A stretch of DNA of 64,000 nucleotides, taken from assembly GCF_900113865.1 (NCBI RefSeq), contig NZ_FOQY01000014.1:1-64000 (forward strand), in the 5' to 3' direction. Of this stretch, positions 51,789 to 59,229 are shown one piece after another. Positions within the stretch are counted from its first letter, which is position 1; every line of letters starts with the position of its first letter. This DNA is from Streptosporangium canum. Lineage in GTDB: Bacteria > Actinomycetota > Actinomycetes > Streptosporangiales > Streptosporangiaceae. Position numbers and translations under genes: made by a program. The notes under the pieces were generated by a model, which had not been told where the DNA came from, made no database searches, and worked only from the letters and a program-made list of their open reading frames with translations.

Positions 51789-52821
51789 CTGCGGCCACCT
51801 CGTGCGGTCGCAACGCGTCGTCGACGCTGCCCTCGGCGCGCCGGGCCGACAGCCGCGCGAGCCTGGTGAACCGGTGCTGGAAGTCCCGCTCGGTCAGGCC
51901 GAACCGCCGGTAGGCCTCGACCAGCTCGACCGCGCCCTCCTTGACCGTCCAGTGCGCCTGGTAGCCGGGCAGCGCGGCGCGGATGCGGGAGAAGTCCACC
52001 CGGTAGGAGCGCGGGTCCGCCCCGGCCTCACCGGTGATCACCAGTTCGGAGCCGGGCACCGCCTCGACGACCTCGGCGGCGATCTCCGCCACGGTCACGT
52101 TGTTCTGCTCGGTGCCCACGTTGAACGCCCTGGCGTGCACGGCCTCGCGGGGAGCGGCCAGGGCCAGGACGAAGGCGCTCGCGATGTCCCGGGCGTGCAC
52201 CAGCGGCCGCCACGGGGTGCCGTCGGACAGCACCCGGACCTCGCCCGTGAGCAGCGCGTGCCCGACGAGGTTGTTCAGCACGATGTCGGCGCGCGGCCGG
52301 GGCGAGAACCCGAACGCGGTGGCGTTGCGCAGGAAGACCGGGGTGAAGTCGTCGTCGGCCAGCTTGGCCAGGTCGTCCTCGACCCGGACCTTGGACTCGG
52401 CGTAGGGGGTCACCGGGCGCAGCGGCGCGTCCTCGCCGACCAGGTCGCCGCCGCCGGAGGCGCCGTAGACCGAGCAGGTGGAGGCGTACAGGAACCGGCG
52501 CACGCCCGCCTCGCGGGCCAGCCGGGCCAGGTGCGCCGAGGCGTGGTGGTTGATGTCGTAGGTGAGCTGGGGCGCCAACGAGCCGAGCGGGTCGTTGGAC
52601 AGCGCGGCGAGGTGCACCACGGCGTCCATCCCCGCCAGCTCGGCGGCGGTGACGTCCCGCAGGTCGACCGTGTGGCCCGGGGGGTCGTCGGGCACGGGGC
52701 CCAGGACGCAGTCGGCGAAGAGCCCGGAGTCCAGGCCGATCACCTCGTGGCCCGCCTCGGCGAGCATCGGGGCCATCACACTTCCCAGGTAACCCTGGTG
52801 CCCGGTCAGCAGCACGCGCAT
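51778..52821 (-). CDS. NAD-dependent epimerase/dehydratase (extended SDR)
   Basis: 347 residues. ATG 52821 is supported by GGAGG nine bases upstream; ATG 52830 would overlap the PIG-L stop as ATGA but has no room for the ribosome site. The Rossmann motif is LLTGHQGYLGSVMAPMLAEAGHEVIGLD, with Gln in place of Gly-x-x in the usual TGxxGxxG. YASTCSVYG, TPYAESKVRVEDDL (YxxxK) and FNVGTEQNNVTVAEIAAEV are present. The family contains NDP-sugar epimerases, 4,6-dehydratases and 4-ketoreductases. It belongs to the coupled chain with the C-methyltransferase, so a 4-keto-sugar reductase or epimerase is the best inference. Confidence 0.88.
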   Translation of the reverse strand: MRVLLTGHQGYLGSVMAPMLAEAGHEVIGLDSGLFADCVLGPVPDDPPGHTVDLRDVTAAELAGMDAVVHLAALSNDPLGSLAPQLTYDINHHASAHLARLAREAGVRRFLYASTCSVYGASGGGDLVGEDAPLRPVTPYAESKVRVEDDLAKLADDDFTPVFLRNATAFGFSPRPRADIVLNNLVGHALLTGEVRVLSDGTPWRPLVHARDIASAFVLALAAPREAVHARAFNVGTEQNNVTVAEIAAEVVEAVPGSELVITGEAGADPRSYRVDFSRIRAALPGYQAHWTVKEGAVELVEAYRRFGLTERDFQHRFTRLARLSARRAEGSVDDALRPHEVAAGDD

Positions 52822-52826
52822 CCGGT

Positions 52827-53504
52827 TCATCCTCCAGCCAGATCGATGGTCAGTTTGTTGACGTGGAACGCCTCCGCGTAGCGCGCGTGGCACTCGATTC
52901 CGCGGATGCGGGCCAGCCCGAGGAACGCCTCGCGGTCATACCAGGGCCGTCGCCGTTGTGAGGGGTAGTGCTGTTGGAGCAGGGTCACCTTCGCCTCGGC
53001 CACCTCGGCGGCGAGCGGCTGGTAGACCTGCGGCCGTCCGAGGTCGCCGTCCCACTTGACGATCTCGTAGCCGAGCACCTGGTGGTCGCGGAAGGCGGTG
53101 GGCACCAGCCGCGCCAGCCCCCGGTGGTCCTGGTGGGCGTCTGCGGGGTGCGGCGCGAACAGCAGATCGGGGTCGGACCGCGCGCGCAGCTCCTCCACGG
53201 CGGCCTTCGCCTCCTCCCAGTGCGCGGGCAGCCGTCCGTCGGGCAGCTTCAGCACGGTGAGCCGCAGGTCGGCGCCGGGGCAGAAGGCGGCCAGCGCCGC
53301 GTGCTCCTCGTCCTCCCGCTCGGTGCCGCCGCCGGAGAGCACCAGCGCGTCCACCCGCAGGCCGGGACGTGCCGAGCAGACGGTCAGCAGGCTGCCGCCC
53401 GCGCCGATGGCGAGGTCGTCGCAGTGGGCGGCGAGCAGCGCGACGCTCCCCATCCCGCCGTTCCCGGTCGTCCCGTCCGCCCCGGCCGGCCGAAATCCGA
53501 TCAT
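52827..53504 (-). CDS. PIG-L family deacetylase, variant AHCDD
   Basis: 225 residues from ATG 53504, overlapping the upstream stop as ATGA. PIG-L (LmbE) enzymes remove N-acetyl groups from GlcNAc-type sugars with a zinc ion. The zinc motif is LLAAHCDDLAIGAGGSLL: canonical AHPDD has Pro where this has Cys, while the His and both Asp remain. DLLFAPHPADAHQDHRGLARLV supplies the remaining His ligand and catalytic region. No signal peptide, so it acts inside the cell. In the chain it would expose an amine on an NDP-sugar. Confidence 0.87.
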   Translation of the reverse strand: MIGFRPAGADGTTGNGGMGSVALLAAHCDDLAIGAGGSLLTVCSARPGLRVDALVLSGGGTEREDEEHAALAAFCPGADLRLTVLKLPDGRLPAHWEEAKAAVEELRARSDPDLLFAPHPADAHQDHRGLARLVPTAFRDHQVLGYEIVKWDGDLGRPQVYQPLAAEVAEAKVTLLQQHYPSQRRRPWYDREAFLGLARIRGIECHARYAEAFHVNKLTIDLAGG

Positions 53505-54295
53505 GCGGTCCGCACCGCCGGTCCGCGTTCCCACAGCGCCCACGGCCGCTCGCCCCGCGAGTACGCCTCGTCGAGGGCGACCCGCTCCTTGACCGTGTCG
53601 GTCGGCCGCCAGTAGCCGCGGTGGGGGTAGGCGAGCATCCGGCCGCGCTTGGCCAGCTCGGCGCAGCCGTCCGCGACGAGGTCGCCTCCCGGCGGGATGT
53701 GGTCGAAGACCTCCTGGCGGAGCACGAAGTATCCGCCGTTCACCCAGAGCGGCATCTCACTGACCGGCGTGATGCCGCCGACCATCCCGTGCTCGCCGAG
53801 CTCGACGCAGTGGAAGGTGTCCGACGGCGGGACGACCATCATGGAGGCTCCCGCGTCGGACGCGGCGAAGCGATCGATGATCTCCGGCAGCGGCGCGTCG
53901 GTGAGCACGTCGGCGTAGTTGGCCAGGAACATCTCCTCGCCGTCGAGGTGGTCGCGGACCCGGCGCAGCCGCTCGCCGATCGGTGACTCGATCCCCGTCT
54001 GCACGAAGGAGATCGACCACTCGGAGATGTCGGCGGACAGCAGCTCGATCCTGCCTCCGCGCAGGACGAAGTCGTTGGAGGTGGTCTCCTGGTAGTTCAG
54101 GAAGAAGTCCTTGATGTGGTGCGCCCCGTAGCCGAGGCAGAGGATGAACTCCGTGTGCCCGAAGTGCGCGTAGTAGCGCATCACATGCCAGATGAGAGGG
54201 CGGGGGCCCACGAGCTGCATGGGCTTGGGCGCGTCACCGGGGGTGCCGGTGCGCATCCGCGTTCCGTACCCGCCGCAGAAGAGCACGACCTTCAC
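53501..54295 (-). CDS. Sugar-1-phosphate nucleotidyltransferase (RfbF-like)
   Basis: 264 residues, overlapping the methyltransferase stop by ATGA. The signature is MKVVLFCGGYGTRMRTGTPGDAPKPMQLVGPRPLIWHVMRYYAHFGHTEFILCLGYGAHHIKDFF, which matches glucose-1-phosphate cytidylyltransferases (GGYGTR plus PKP). Later features are ANYADVLTDAPLPEIIDRF (the usual G-V-D becomes YADV), VNGGYFVLRQEVFDHI and GYWRPTDTVKERVALDEAY. It would make an NDP-sugar, perhaps CDP-glucose. It lies beside a C-methyltransferase and PIG-L gene, so the sugar may be heavily modified. Confidence 0.88.
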   Translation of the reverse strand: MKVVLFCGGYGTRMRTGTPGDAPKPMQLVGPRPLIWHVMRYYAHFGHTEFILCLGYGAHHIKDFFLNYQETTSNDFVLRGGRIELLSADISEWSISFVQTGIESPIGERLRRVRDHLDGEEMFLANYADVLTDAPLPEIIDRFAASDAGASMMVVPPSDTFHCVELGEHGMVGGITPVSEMPLWVNGGYFVLRQEVFDHIPPGGDLVADGCAELAKRGRMLAYPHRGYWRPTDTVKERVALDEAYSRGERPWALWERGPAVRTA

Positions 54296-55527
54296 GGGTT
54301 CACCTCGACGATCTCCAGACGGGGGATGGGGAAGACCAGCCGGCCTCCCCAGTCATGGACGAAGGACAGCTGGGCGGTGAGCTCCTCGCGGAGGTTCCAC
54401 GGCAGGACCAGCACGTAGTCGGGCCGGTCCTCGGCGATCCGCTCGGGCGGCAGGACCGGGATCCGCGCGCCGGGGGTGAACCTGCCGTGCTTGTAGGGGT
54501 TGCGGTCCACCGTGTACTGCAGCAGGTCCGCGCGGACCCCGCAGTGGTTGAGCAGCGTGTTGCCCTTGCCCGGCGCGCCGTAGCCGACCACCGTCCTGCC
54601 CTGCTCGGCGGCCTCGACGAGGAACCTCAGCAGGTCCCGCCGGACGCCGGCCACCCGGGCGGCGAACTCGGTGTATCCGGCCAGCTCGTGCAGGCCCGCC
54701 GCCTTCTCCGCGGCGAGCACCCGGTCCACCCGCTCGCCCGGCTCGCCGGCCACCTCCTGCGGCCGCGCCCACAGGCGGATCGAGCCTCCGTGGGTCGGCA
54801 GCAGCTCGACGTCCACGAGGGACAGCCCGCCGGAGGCCAGGGCGCGTTGCGCGGAGGCGACCGTGTAGTACTGGAAGTGCTCGTGGTAGATCGTGTCGTA
54901 CTGGTTGTGCTCCATCAGGGTGAGCAGGTGCTGCACCTCGATGGAGACCCACCCGTCGTCGGCCACGAGCGCGCGCAGGCCCTTGGTGAACCCGATGACG
55001 TCGGGGATGTGGGCGTAGACGTTGTTGGCCGCCACGAGGTCGGCGGGCCCGTGCTCCGCGCGCACCGCGGCGCCGGTCTCCGGGCCGAGGAACGCCGTGA
55101 CCGTCGGCACGCCCCGCTCCCTGGCCGCCTCGCCGACGTTCTTCGACGGCTCGACGCCCAGGCACCGGATCCCCCGCCCGACCACGTGCTGCAGCAGGTA
55201 TCCGTCGTTGCTGGCCACCTCGACCACGAACGAGCCCTCGTCCAGCCCCAGCCGCTCGACCGCCCCGTCCACGTACTCCCGCGCGTGCTCCACCCAGGAG
55301 GTCGAGTAGGACGAGAAGTAGGCGTACTCGGTGAAGGTGTCCTCCGGCGTGATCAGCGGCGGGATCTGCGCCAGCCAGCAGCCGGTGCACACCTTCAGGT
55401 GCAGCGGGTAGGTGACCTCGGGCTCGTCGAGCTGCTCAGCGGTGAGGAACCGCTCGCAGGGCGGTGTCGCGCCGAGGTCGACGACGCTGGCGAGGCTCGT
55501 GGAGCCGCACAGCCGGCAGGTTGTCAT
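54292..55527 (-). CDS. NDP-sugar C-methyltransferase (TylCIII/NovU-like)
   Basis: 411 residues from ATG 55527, GGGAG seven bases upstream. The N-terminal zinc-binding domain is CRLCGS...CERF...LKVCTGC (four Cys within the first 50 residues). The SAM domain is around 95-215: VVEVASNDGYLLQHVVGRGIRCLGVEPSKNV and ADLVAANNVYAHIPDV. A C-terminal Rossmann-like domain (VVGYGAPGKGNTLLNHCGVRADLLQYTVDRNPYKHGRFTPGARIPVLPPERI) completes the family architecture. These enzymes methylate carbon 3 of 4-keto-6-deoxy-NDP-hexoses. The C-terminal GYGAPGKGNT and YTVDRNP are standard. It begins the ATGA-linked chain that runs to 49438. Confidence 0.92.
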   Translation of the reverse strand: MTTCRLCGSTSLASVVDLGATPPCERFLTAEQLDEPEVTYPLHLKVCTGCWLAQIPPLITPEDTFTEYAYFSSYSTSWVEHAREYVDGAVERLGLDEGSFVVEVASNDGYLLQHVVGRGIRCLGVEPSKNVGEAARERGVPTVTAFLGPETGAAVRAEHGPADLVAANNVYAHIPDVIGFTKGLRALVADDGWVSIEVQHLLTLMEHNQYDTIYHEHFQYYTVASAQRALASGGLSLVDVELLPTHGGSIRLWARPQEVAGEPGERVDRVLAAEKAAGLHELAGYTEFAARVAGVRRDLLRFLVEAAEQGRTVVGYGAPGKGNTLLNHCGVRADLLQYTVDRNPYKHGRFTPGARIPVLPPERIAEDRPDYVLVLPWNLREELTAQLSFVHDWGGRLVFPIPRLEIVEVNP

Positions 55528-55658
55528 CAATACGCTCCCTCGCCGCGGAACGCGGCTCGACCGTTCTCCGTCAAGATCATTTCATCGAGCGCGAACCCTA
55601 GGATTTCGCCCGATTCTTTGGCGGTGTTACACCGTTCCGCTGTGGCATGCTTCGGCCC

Positions 55659-56309
55659 ATGGAACCCCTCAGCATCGACGGAACCTGGTGTCATACACCG
55701 CGCATCCACGCTGATCCCCGTGGATCGTTCCTGGAGAGCTACCGTGCCGCCGACCTGGAGGAATCCGTCGGTCACCGGCTGGACCTCGCCCAGGTCAACT
55801 GCTCGGTCTCCAGGCGGGGCGTCCTGCGGGGCATCCATTTCGCCGACGTGCCGCCCGGCCAGGCCAAGTACGTCACGTGCGTCTCCGGGGCCGTCCTCGA
55901 CGTCGTCGTGGACATCCGGGTCGGCTCGCCCACCTTCGGCCGCTGGGAGAGCGTCCTGCTGGACGACGAGTCCCGGCGCGGGCTCTACGTCGCCGAGGGG
56001 CTGGGCCACGGGTTCCTGACGCTCAGCGAGCAGGCCACGGTCGTCTACCTGTGCTCGCGGCCCTTCGCCCCCGCGCGCGAGCACGGGATCCACCCGCTCG
56101 ACCCGGACCTGGGGATCGGCTGGCCGGCCGGCGTGGAGCCGATCCTGTCGGACAAGGACGCCGCCGCCCCCACCCTCAAGGAGGCCCTGGACGCGGGCCT
56201 GCTGCCGGACCACGGCGCATGCGCGGCCCACTACGCCGACCTCGCCGCATCCGGCCGCGACCGGGACCCCGCCGCCCGCGCCCCGGGCCGCGCCGCGCCT
56301 AGCCTCTGA
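55659..56309 (+). CDS. rmlC: dTDP-4-dehydrorhamnose 3,5-epimerase
   Basis: 216 residues from ATG 55659 (ATG 55647 possible). It is the third step of dTDP-L-rhamnose synthesis. The cupin is typical: DPRGSFLESYRAADLEESVGHRLDLAQVNCSVSRRGVLRGIHFADVPPGQAKYVTCVSGAVLDVVVDIRVGSPTFGRWESVLLD. The catalytic His is His60 (RGIHF), and AEGLGHGFLTLSEQATVVYLC follows. ARE-HGIHPLDPDLGIGWP closes the domain. A low-complexity tail of about 45 residues ends the protein. Its 3' end overlaps that of rmlD by 11 bp on the opposite strand. This is the better of the two RmlC homologues here. Confidence 0.9.
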   Translation: MEPLSIDGTWCHTPRIHADPRGSFLESYRAADLEESVGHRLDLAQVNCSVSRRGVLRGIHFADVPPGQAKYVTCVSGAVLDVVVDIRVGSPTFGRWESVLLDDESRRGLYVAEGLGHGFLTLSEQATVVYLCSRPFAPAREHGIHPLDPDLGIGWPAGVEPILSDKDAAAPTLKEALDAGLLPDHGACAAHYADLAASGRDRDPAARAPGRAAPSL

Positions 56310-57156
56310 CAAGGACATCGGATCCCCGCAACGCCTCTCGCCAGTCCCGCATCGGCGGCAGTCCCGCCCGGCTCCAGCGCTCGTGTCCCAGCACGCTGTA
56401 GGCCGGCCGCGGCGCGGGACGCGCGAACTCCTTGGTGGAGACCGGAGTGATCCGGTCCGGGTCCGCGCCGACCAGCTCGAAGATCTCCCGCGCGAAGCCG
56501 TACCAGCTCGTCTGGCCGGCGCCGGTGGCGTGGTAGACGCCCGGCGGCGGCCCGGTGCGGCCCAGCTCGATGATCCCGGCGGCCAGGTCGCCGGCCCAGG
56601 TGGGCGGGCCGACCTGATCGTCGACGACGTCCAGGGACGGCCGGGTCCTCTCCAGGTCCGCCATCGTCCGGACGAAGTTCTTCCCGGTCGCGCCGTACAG
56701 CCAGGCGGTCCGCACGACGTAGCCGGTCTCGGGCAGCACCTCCAGCACGGCCCGCTCGCCGGCGAGCTTGGTGCGCCCGTAGGCGTTGACCGGGCAGGTC
56801 CGCGCGTCCTCCCGGTAGGGGTCCAGCGCGGTCCCGTCGAAGACGTAGTCCGTGGAGGGCTGGATCAGCCGCGCGCCGAGCCGCTCGCACGCCTCGGCCA
56901 GCGCCCGCACCCCGTGGCCGTTGACGGCGAGCGCCTCGGCCTCGTGGGTCTCGGCGTCGTCCACCGCCGTCCACGCCGCGCAGTTCACCACGGTGTCCGG
57001 CCGGCAGGCCGACACCAGATGCCGTACGGCGGGCCCGTCGCGGAGGTCGAGCTCGTCCCTGCGCAGGGCGAGGACGGACTCCCCGGCGGCCTGCAGGCGG
57101 CCCAGCAGCTCGGTCGCGAGCATGCCGGAAGCCCCGGTGATCAACCACCGGCTCAT
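56299..57156 (-). CDS. rmlD: dTDP-4-dehydrorhamnose reductase
   Basis: 285 residues from ATG 57156, overlapping rmlB by ATGA. It makes dTDP-L-rhamnose in the final step using NADPH. The SDR motif is WLITGASGMLATELLGRL, and the RmlD-specific segment is DTVVNCAAWTAVDDAETHEAEALAVNGHGVRALAEAC. Then STDYVFDG, PVNAYGRTKLAGERAV (YxxxK) and RTAWLYGATGKNFVRTMADL are standard, as is HATGAGQTSWYGFAREIFELVG. It is the last of the rmlA-B-D minus-strand run. The chain of GTG/ATG overlaps through this run implies one message from the PGT gene at 60684. Confidence 0.94.
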   Translation of the reverse strand: MSRWLITGASGMLATELLGRLQAAGESVLALRRDELDLRDGPAVRHLVSACRPDTVVNCAAWTAVDDAETHEAEALAVNGHGVRALAEACERLGARLIQPSTDYVFDGTALDPYREDARTCPVNAYGRTKLAGERAVLEVLPETGYVVRTAWLYGATGKNFVRTMADLERTRPSLDVVDDQVGPPTWAGDLAAGIIELGRTGPPPGVYHATGAGQTSWYGFAREIFELVGADPDRITPVSTKEFARPAPRPAYSVLGHERWSRAGLPPMRDWREALRGSDVLVRG

Positions 57157-58163
57157 GCGATCTTCCCACCTGTCTGCTCGACGCCCACGGTCGCGAGCCC
57201 CGCGCCCGCGCTGTCCCCGCCGCGACGATCCGTGGCGGCCTCCCACCAGTCCGGGTTGTCGGCGTACCAGCGGACGGTCTCCGCCAGGCCCTGCTCGAAC
57301 GGGACGGCCGGCCGGTAGCCGAGGGCACGCAGCCGGGAGTCGTCCAGGGAGTAGCGGCGGTCGTGCCCCTTGCGGTCCTCGACGTGCTCGACCATGTCCC
57401 AGCCGGCGCCGCAGGCCGCCAGCAGCCGGGCGGTCAGCTCGGTGTTGGTCAGCTCCGCCGTACCGGCGATGTGGTAGACCTCGCCCGGCTCGCCCCGCTC
57501 GGCCACGAGCCGGATGCCCGCGCAGTGGTCGGCGACGTGGATCCAGTCCCTGACGTTGCCGCCGTCACCGTAGAGCGGGACCTTGCGTCCCCGCAGGAGG
57601 TTGGTGACGAAGAGCGGGATCACCTTCTCCGGATACTGGTGGGGCCCGTAGTTGTTGCCGCAGCGCGTGATGGAGACCGGCAGGCCGTGGGTGACCGCGT
57701 AGGCGAGGGCGATCATGTCGCCGCCCGCCTTGGCCGCGGCGTACGGCGAGCGCGGCCGCACCGGCGCGTCCTCCTTCCAGGAGCCGGTGTCGATCGACCC
57801 GTAGACCTCGTCGGTGGAGACCTGGACCACCCGGCGGGTGCCCGCGTCGAGGCACGCCTGCATCAGGGTCTGCGTGCCGAGCACGTTGGTCCGCACGAAC
57901 TCCCCGGCGCCGTCGATGGAGCGATCCACGTGGGACTCGGCCGCGAAGTTGACGACGACCTCGTGGCCCGGCACCACCTCGGCCAGGAGCCCGGCGTCGC
58001 AGATGTCGCCGTGCACGAACTCGTGGGCGGCGCCCGCCAGGTTCGCCCGGTTCCCGGCATAGGTGAGCTTGTCGAGAACAGTCACGGCGACGCCGTCCGC
58101 GCCGAGCGTGCGGACGTAGTGGGAGCCGATGAACCCGGCCCCACCGATGACCAAGATCTTCAT
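57153..58163 (-). CDS. rmlB: dTDP-glucose 4,6-dehydratase
   Basis: 336 residues from ATG 58163, overlapping the rmlA stop by ATGA. It catalyses the second rhamnose step and also gives the 4-keto-6-deoxy sugar used by many branched sugars. Signature segments: ILVIGGAGFIGSHYVRTLGADGVAVTVLDKLTYAGN, VVNFAAESHVDRSIDGAGEFVRTNVLGTQTLMQACLDAG, VQVSTDEVYGSI (Asp-Glu active-site pair), RPRSPYAAAKAGGDMIALAYAVTHGLPVSITRCGNNYGPHQYPEKVIPLFVTNLLRGRKVPLYGDGGNVRDWIHVADH. All catalytic residues are intact. Its product may also feed the C-methyltransferase of the chain nearby. Confidence 0.96.
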   Translation of the reverse strand: MKILVIGGAGFIGSHYVRTLGADGVAVTVLDKLTYAGNRANLAGAAHEFVHGDICDAGLLAEVVPGHEVVVNFAAESHVDRSIDGAGEFVRTNVLGTQTLMQACLDAGTRRVVQVSTDEVYGSIDTGSWKEDAPVRPRSPYAAAKAGGDMIALAYAVTHGLPVSITRCGNNYGPHQYPEKVIPLFVTNLLRGRKVPLYGDGGNVRDWIHVADHCAGIRLVAERGEPGEVYHIAGTAELTNTELTARLLAACGAGWDMVEHVEDRKGHDRRYSLDDSRLRALGYRPAVPFEQGLAETVRWYADNPDWWEAATDRRGGDSAGAGLATVGVEQTGGKIA

Positions 58164-59227
58164 GAGCTGATCTGAACCTTGCTGTGATCGCCCAGCACGA
58201 GACGGTGGGCTCTGGGGGTGTTGGGGGCCGGGGTGACCTCGACGTCGTGGCCGATGAGCGAGGCCTCGATCCGGGACACCCCGGAGATCGAGGAGCGGGG
58301 CAGCACGATCGAGTATTCGATCTCGCTGCCGCTGACCAAGCAGTCGGCGGCGATGGAGGTGAAGGGGCCGACGTAGCTGTCCAGGACCCGGGCCCCGGCG
58401 CCGATGATCGCCGGGCCGACGATGCGGGAGCGCTCGACCACGGCGCCCGGCTCGACGACCACCCTGCCGATCAGCTCGCTGGCGCCGTCCACCCGGCCGT
58501 CGACACGACCGTCCAGGGACTCCAGGACCAGCCTGTTGACCTCCAGCATGTCGGTGACGTTCCCGGTGTCCTTCCAGTAGCCGGATATGACGGTGGACTC
58601 GACCTCGTGCCCCTCCTGGATCAGCCACTGGATCGCGTCGGTGATCTCCAGCTCGCCCCGCCACGACGGCTTCAGCTCGGCCACCGCCTCGTGGATCGCG
58701 GGGGTGAACAGGTAGACGCCGACGAGGGCCAGGTCGCTCTTGGGGTCGGCCGGCTTCTCCTCCAGCCCGACCACGCGCCCCCCGGCGTCGAGCTCCGCGA
58801 CGCCGAACTGGCGGGGGTCGCCGACCCGGGTGAGCATGATCTGGGCGGACGGCCGGTCGTGGACGAACCGGTCGACGATGCCGTTGATGCCACCGAGGAT
58901 GAAGTTGTCGCCGAGATACATGACGAAGTCGTCGTCACCCAGGTAGTCGCGGGCGATCAGCACCGCGTGGGCGAGCCCGAGCGGGGCCTGCTGGCGGATG
59001 TAGGTCACCTGCAGGCCGAGCGCGGAGCCGTCGCCGACGGCGGCCTCGATCTCGGCCTGCGTGTCGCCCACGACGATCCCGATCTCCCGGATGCCGGCCG
59101 CGGCGATGGCCTCGAGCCCGTAGAACAGGACGGGCTTGTTGGCCACCGGGACGAGTTGCTTGGCGGAGGTGTGGGTGATCGGCCTCAGCCGAGTGCCCGA
59201 CCCCCCGGCGAGCACGAGTGCTTTCAC
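58160..59227 (-). CDS. rmlA: Glucose-1-phosphate thymidylyltransferase, long form
   Basis: 355 residues from GTG 59227, two bases after the PGT stop. It makes dTDP-glucose, the first step. The nucleotidyltransferase domain has VLAGGSGTRLRPITHTSAKQLVPVANKPVLFYGLEAI, FVMYLGDNFILGGI and YWKDTGNVTDMLEVNRLVLE. Unlike the 290-residue classical RmlA, a C-terminal left-handed beta-helix of hexapeptide character follows (RVVVEPGAVVERSRIVGPAIIGAGARVLDSYVGPFTSIAADCLVSGSEIEYSIVLP). This is the long form found in StrD-type enzymes of streptomycetes. A short duplicated GRVDGRVDG joins the domains. Confidence 0.93.
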   Translation of the reverse strand: MKALVLAGGSGTRLRPITHTSAKQLVPVANKPVLFYGLEAIAAAGIREIGIVVGDTQAEIEAAVGDGSALGLQVTYIRQQAPLGLAHAVLIARDYLGDDDFVMYLGDNFILGGINGIVDRFVHDRPSAQIMLTRVGDPRQFGVAELDAGGRVVGLEEKPADPKSDLALVGVYLFTPAIHEAVAELKPSWRGELEITDAIQWLIQEGHEVESTVISGYWKDTGNVTDMLEVNRLVLESLDGRVDGRVDGASELIGRVVVEPGAVVERSRIVGPAIIGAGARVLDSYVGPFTSIAADCLVSGSEIEYSIVLPRSSISGVSRIEASLIGHDVEVTPAPNTPRAHRLVLGDHSKVQISS

Positions 59228-59229
59228 GG

